Below the pieces are notes generated by a model, which saw only the letters and a list, made by a program, of their open reading frames with translations, did no database searches and was not told where the DNA came from. Shown piece after piece: positions 5,796 to 6,145 of a stretch of 6,145 bases of DNA. The position numbers and the translations under genes were made by a program. Positions within the stretch are counted from its first letter, which is position 1; the number at the start of each line of letters is the position of its first letter. This stretch comes from Dechloromonas sp. GTDB taxonomy: Bacteria; Pseudomonadota; Gammaproteobacteria; Burkholderiales; Rhodocyclaceae. The DNA lies in the NCBI GenBank assembly GCA_013693915.1, contig CP059264.1:3062292-3068436 (forward strand). The letters run 5' to 3'.

Positions 5796-6145
5796 ATGAC
5801 TAAATTCAGTATCCGTATGGCAGTGGCGACGGGATGCGTCAGTCTTTCTCTTATTGCTGTGTCGTCCGCGTGCGCGCAGGTCTATGGAACGGGTGCTTTC
5901 AGCAATGTTGCCTCAATTGAAAAGCAACTGTTGCGTGGTCGATCGACCAAGTCAGATGTTCAAAGCCTACTCGGCGTACCTAGTGGCGCTGGCAGCGCCG
6001 ACATGGTGCGTCCGGTGATTGTGGACGTGCCTCCGCTGGGCGAGGGCCCGCGCGAGATATGGTTCTATGACGACCTCGAAATCACTGACGTTAAATCTCG
6101 CGGAGGAGTGGCCACCATGAACATGCGCCAGCAGATCCTGCTGGT
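5796..6145 (+). CDS. Small exported protein with BamE/SmpA-like motif, partial
   Basis: The frame is open to the right edge, giving 116 complete residues with no stop. The N-terminus MTKFSIRMAVATGCVSLSLIAVSSACAQ is a signal peptide, cut either after ACA (signal peptidase I) or before Cys26 as an atypical lipobox (SSAC). Residues 45-66 (LLRGRSTKSDVQSLLGVPSGAG) match the pattern 'G-x-S/T-T-x-x-D-V-x-x-x-L-G-x-P' of the BamE/SmpA/OmlA fold, and REIWFYDD (86-93) resembles the E-x-W-x-Y strand that follows in that fold. These small periplasmic or outer-membrane proteins often assist assembly complexes, but the specific role is unknown. It follows the lipoprotein gene by 25 bp with its own strong ribosome site, so the pair may act together in the envelope. 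It could be a stand-alone BamE-like lipoprotein rather than true BamE, which usually has its own locus. Confidence 0.75.
   Translation, partial: MTKFSIRMAVATGCVSLSLIAVSSACAQVYGTGAFSNVASIEKQLLRGRSTKSDVQSLLGVPSGAGSADMVRPVIVDVPPLGEGPREIWFYDDLEITDVKSRGGVATMNMRQQILL

Noticed and set aside
5936..5949. Perfect 14-bp palindrome TGGTCGATCGACCA
   Set aside because: It lies inside the conserved RGRSTKSDV coding motif of the BamE-like gene, so coding constraint explains it; the resemblance to the 16-bp repeat is partial.

Overview
The window looks like the chromosome of a Gram-negative proteobacterium, most likely a betaproteobacterium of the Rhodocyclales type. This is inferred from the class II ribonucleotide reductase C-terminus, high-GC codon use, an IS1634-type element and two exported envelope proteins. 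No 16S or other marker is present, so the assignment is tentative.

Layout. (1) 1-714: the end of a vitamin B12-dependent ribonucleotide reductase gene (nrdJ), closed by a clear intrinsic terminator at 748-777. (2) About 850-2670: an accessory island with one large gene (1019-2530, 503 aa) joining a P-loop AAA+/STAND-like ATPase, a winged-helix segment and a C-terminal TIR domain with an intact WxxxE catalytic motif. This is the most interesting gene here: a candidate single-gene NAD-depleting antiphage or abortive-infection protein. (3) 2531-2868: non-coding DNA with degenerate AACAAC-type tandem repeats. (4) 2869-4878: a complete IS1634-like insertion sequence with perfect 23-bp terminal inverted repeats and a minus-strand DDE transposase broken by three apparent one-base deletions. 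(5) 4879-6145: a promoter and long leader, then a probable two-gene operon for a lipoprotein and a small exported protein with a BamE/SmpA-like motif. The second gene runs off the right edge.

The edges of the TIR gene carry structure that the gene does not explain. An attI/R'-like site (973-997) lies 21 nt before the start codon. An attC-like bulged hairpin with an R''-like GGCCAAC covers the stop codon. A 16-bp direct repeat (854-869 and 2650-2665) brackets the whole unit. Together these suggest that the gene arrived as a cassette or small mobile unit beside the housekeeping nrdJ gene and was later flanked by an IS. No integrase is visible, and the right half of the attC is not recognisable, so the integron reading is a hypothesis.

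Functionally the parts are independent: DNA precursor synthesis (nrdJ), probable phage defence (ATPase-TIR), a dead or sequencing-damaged IS, and a cell-envelope operon.
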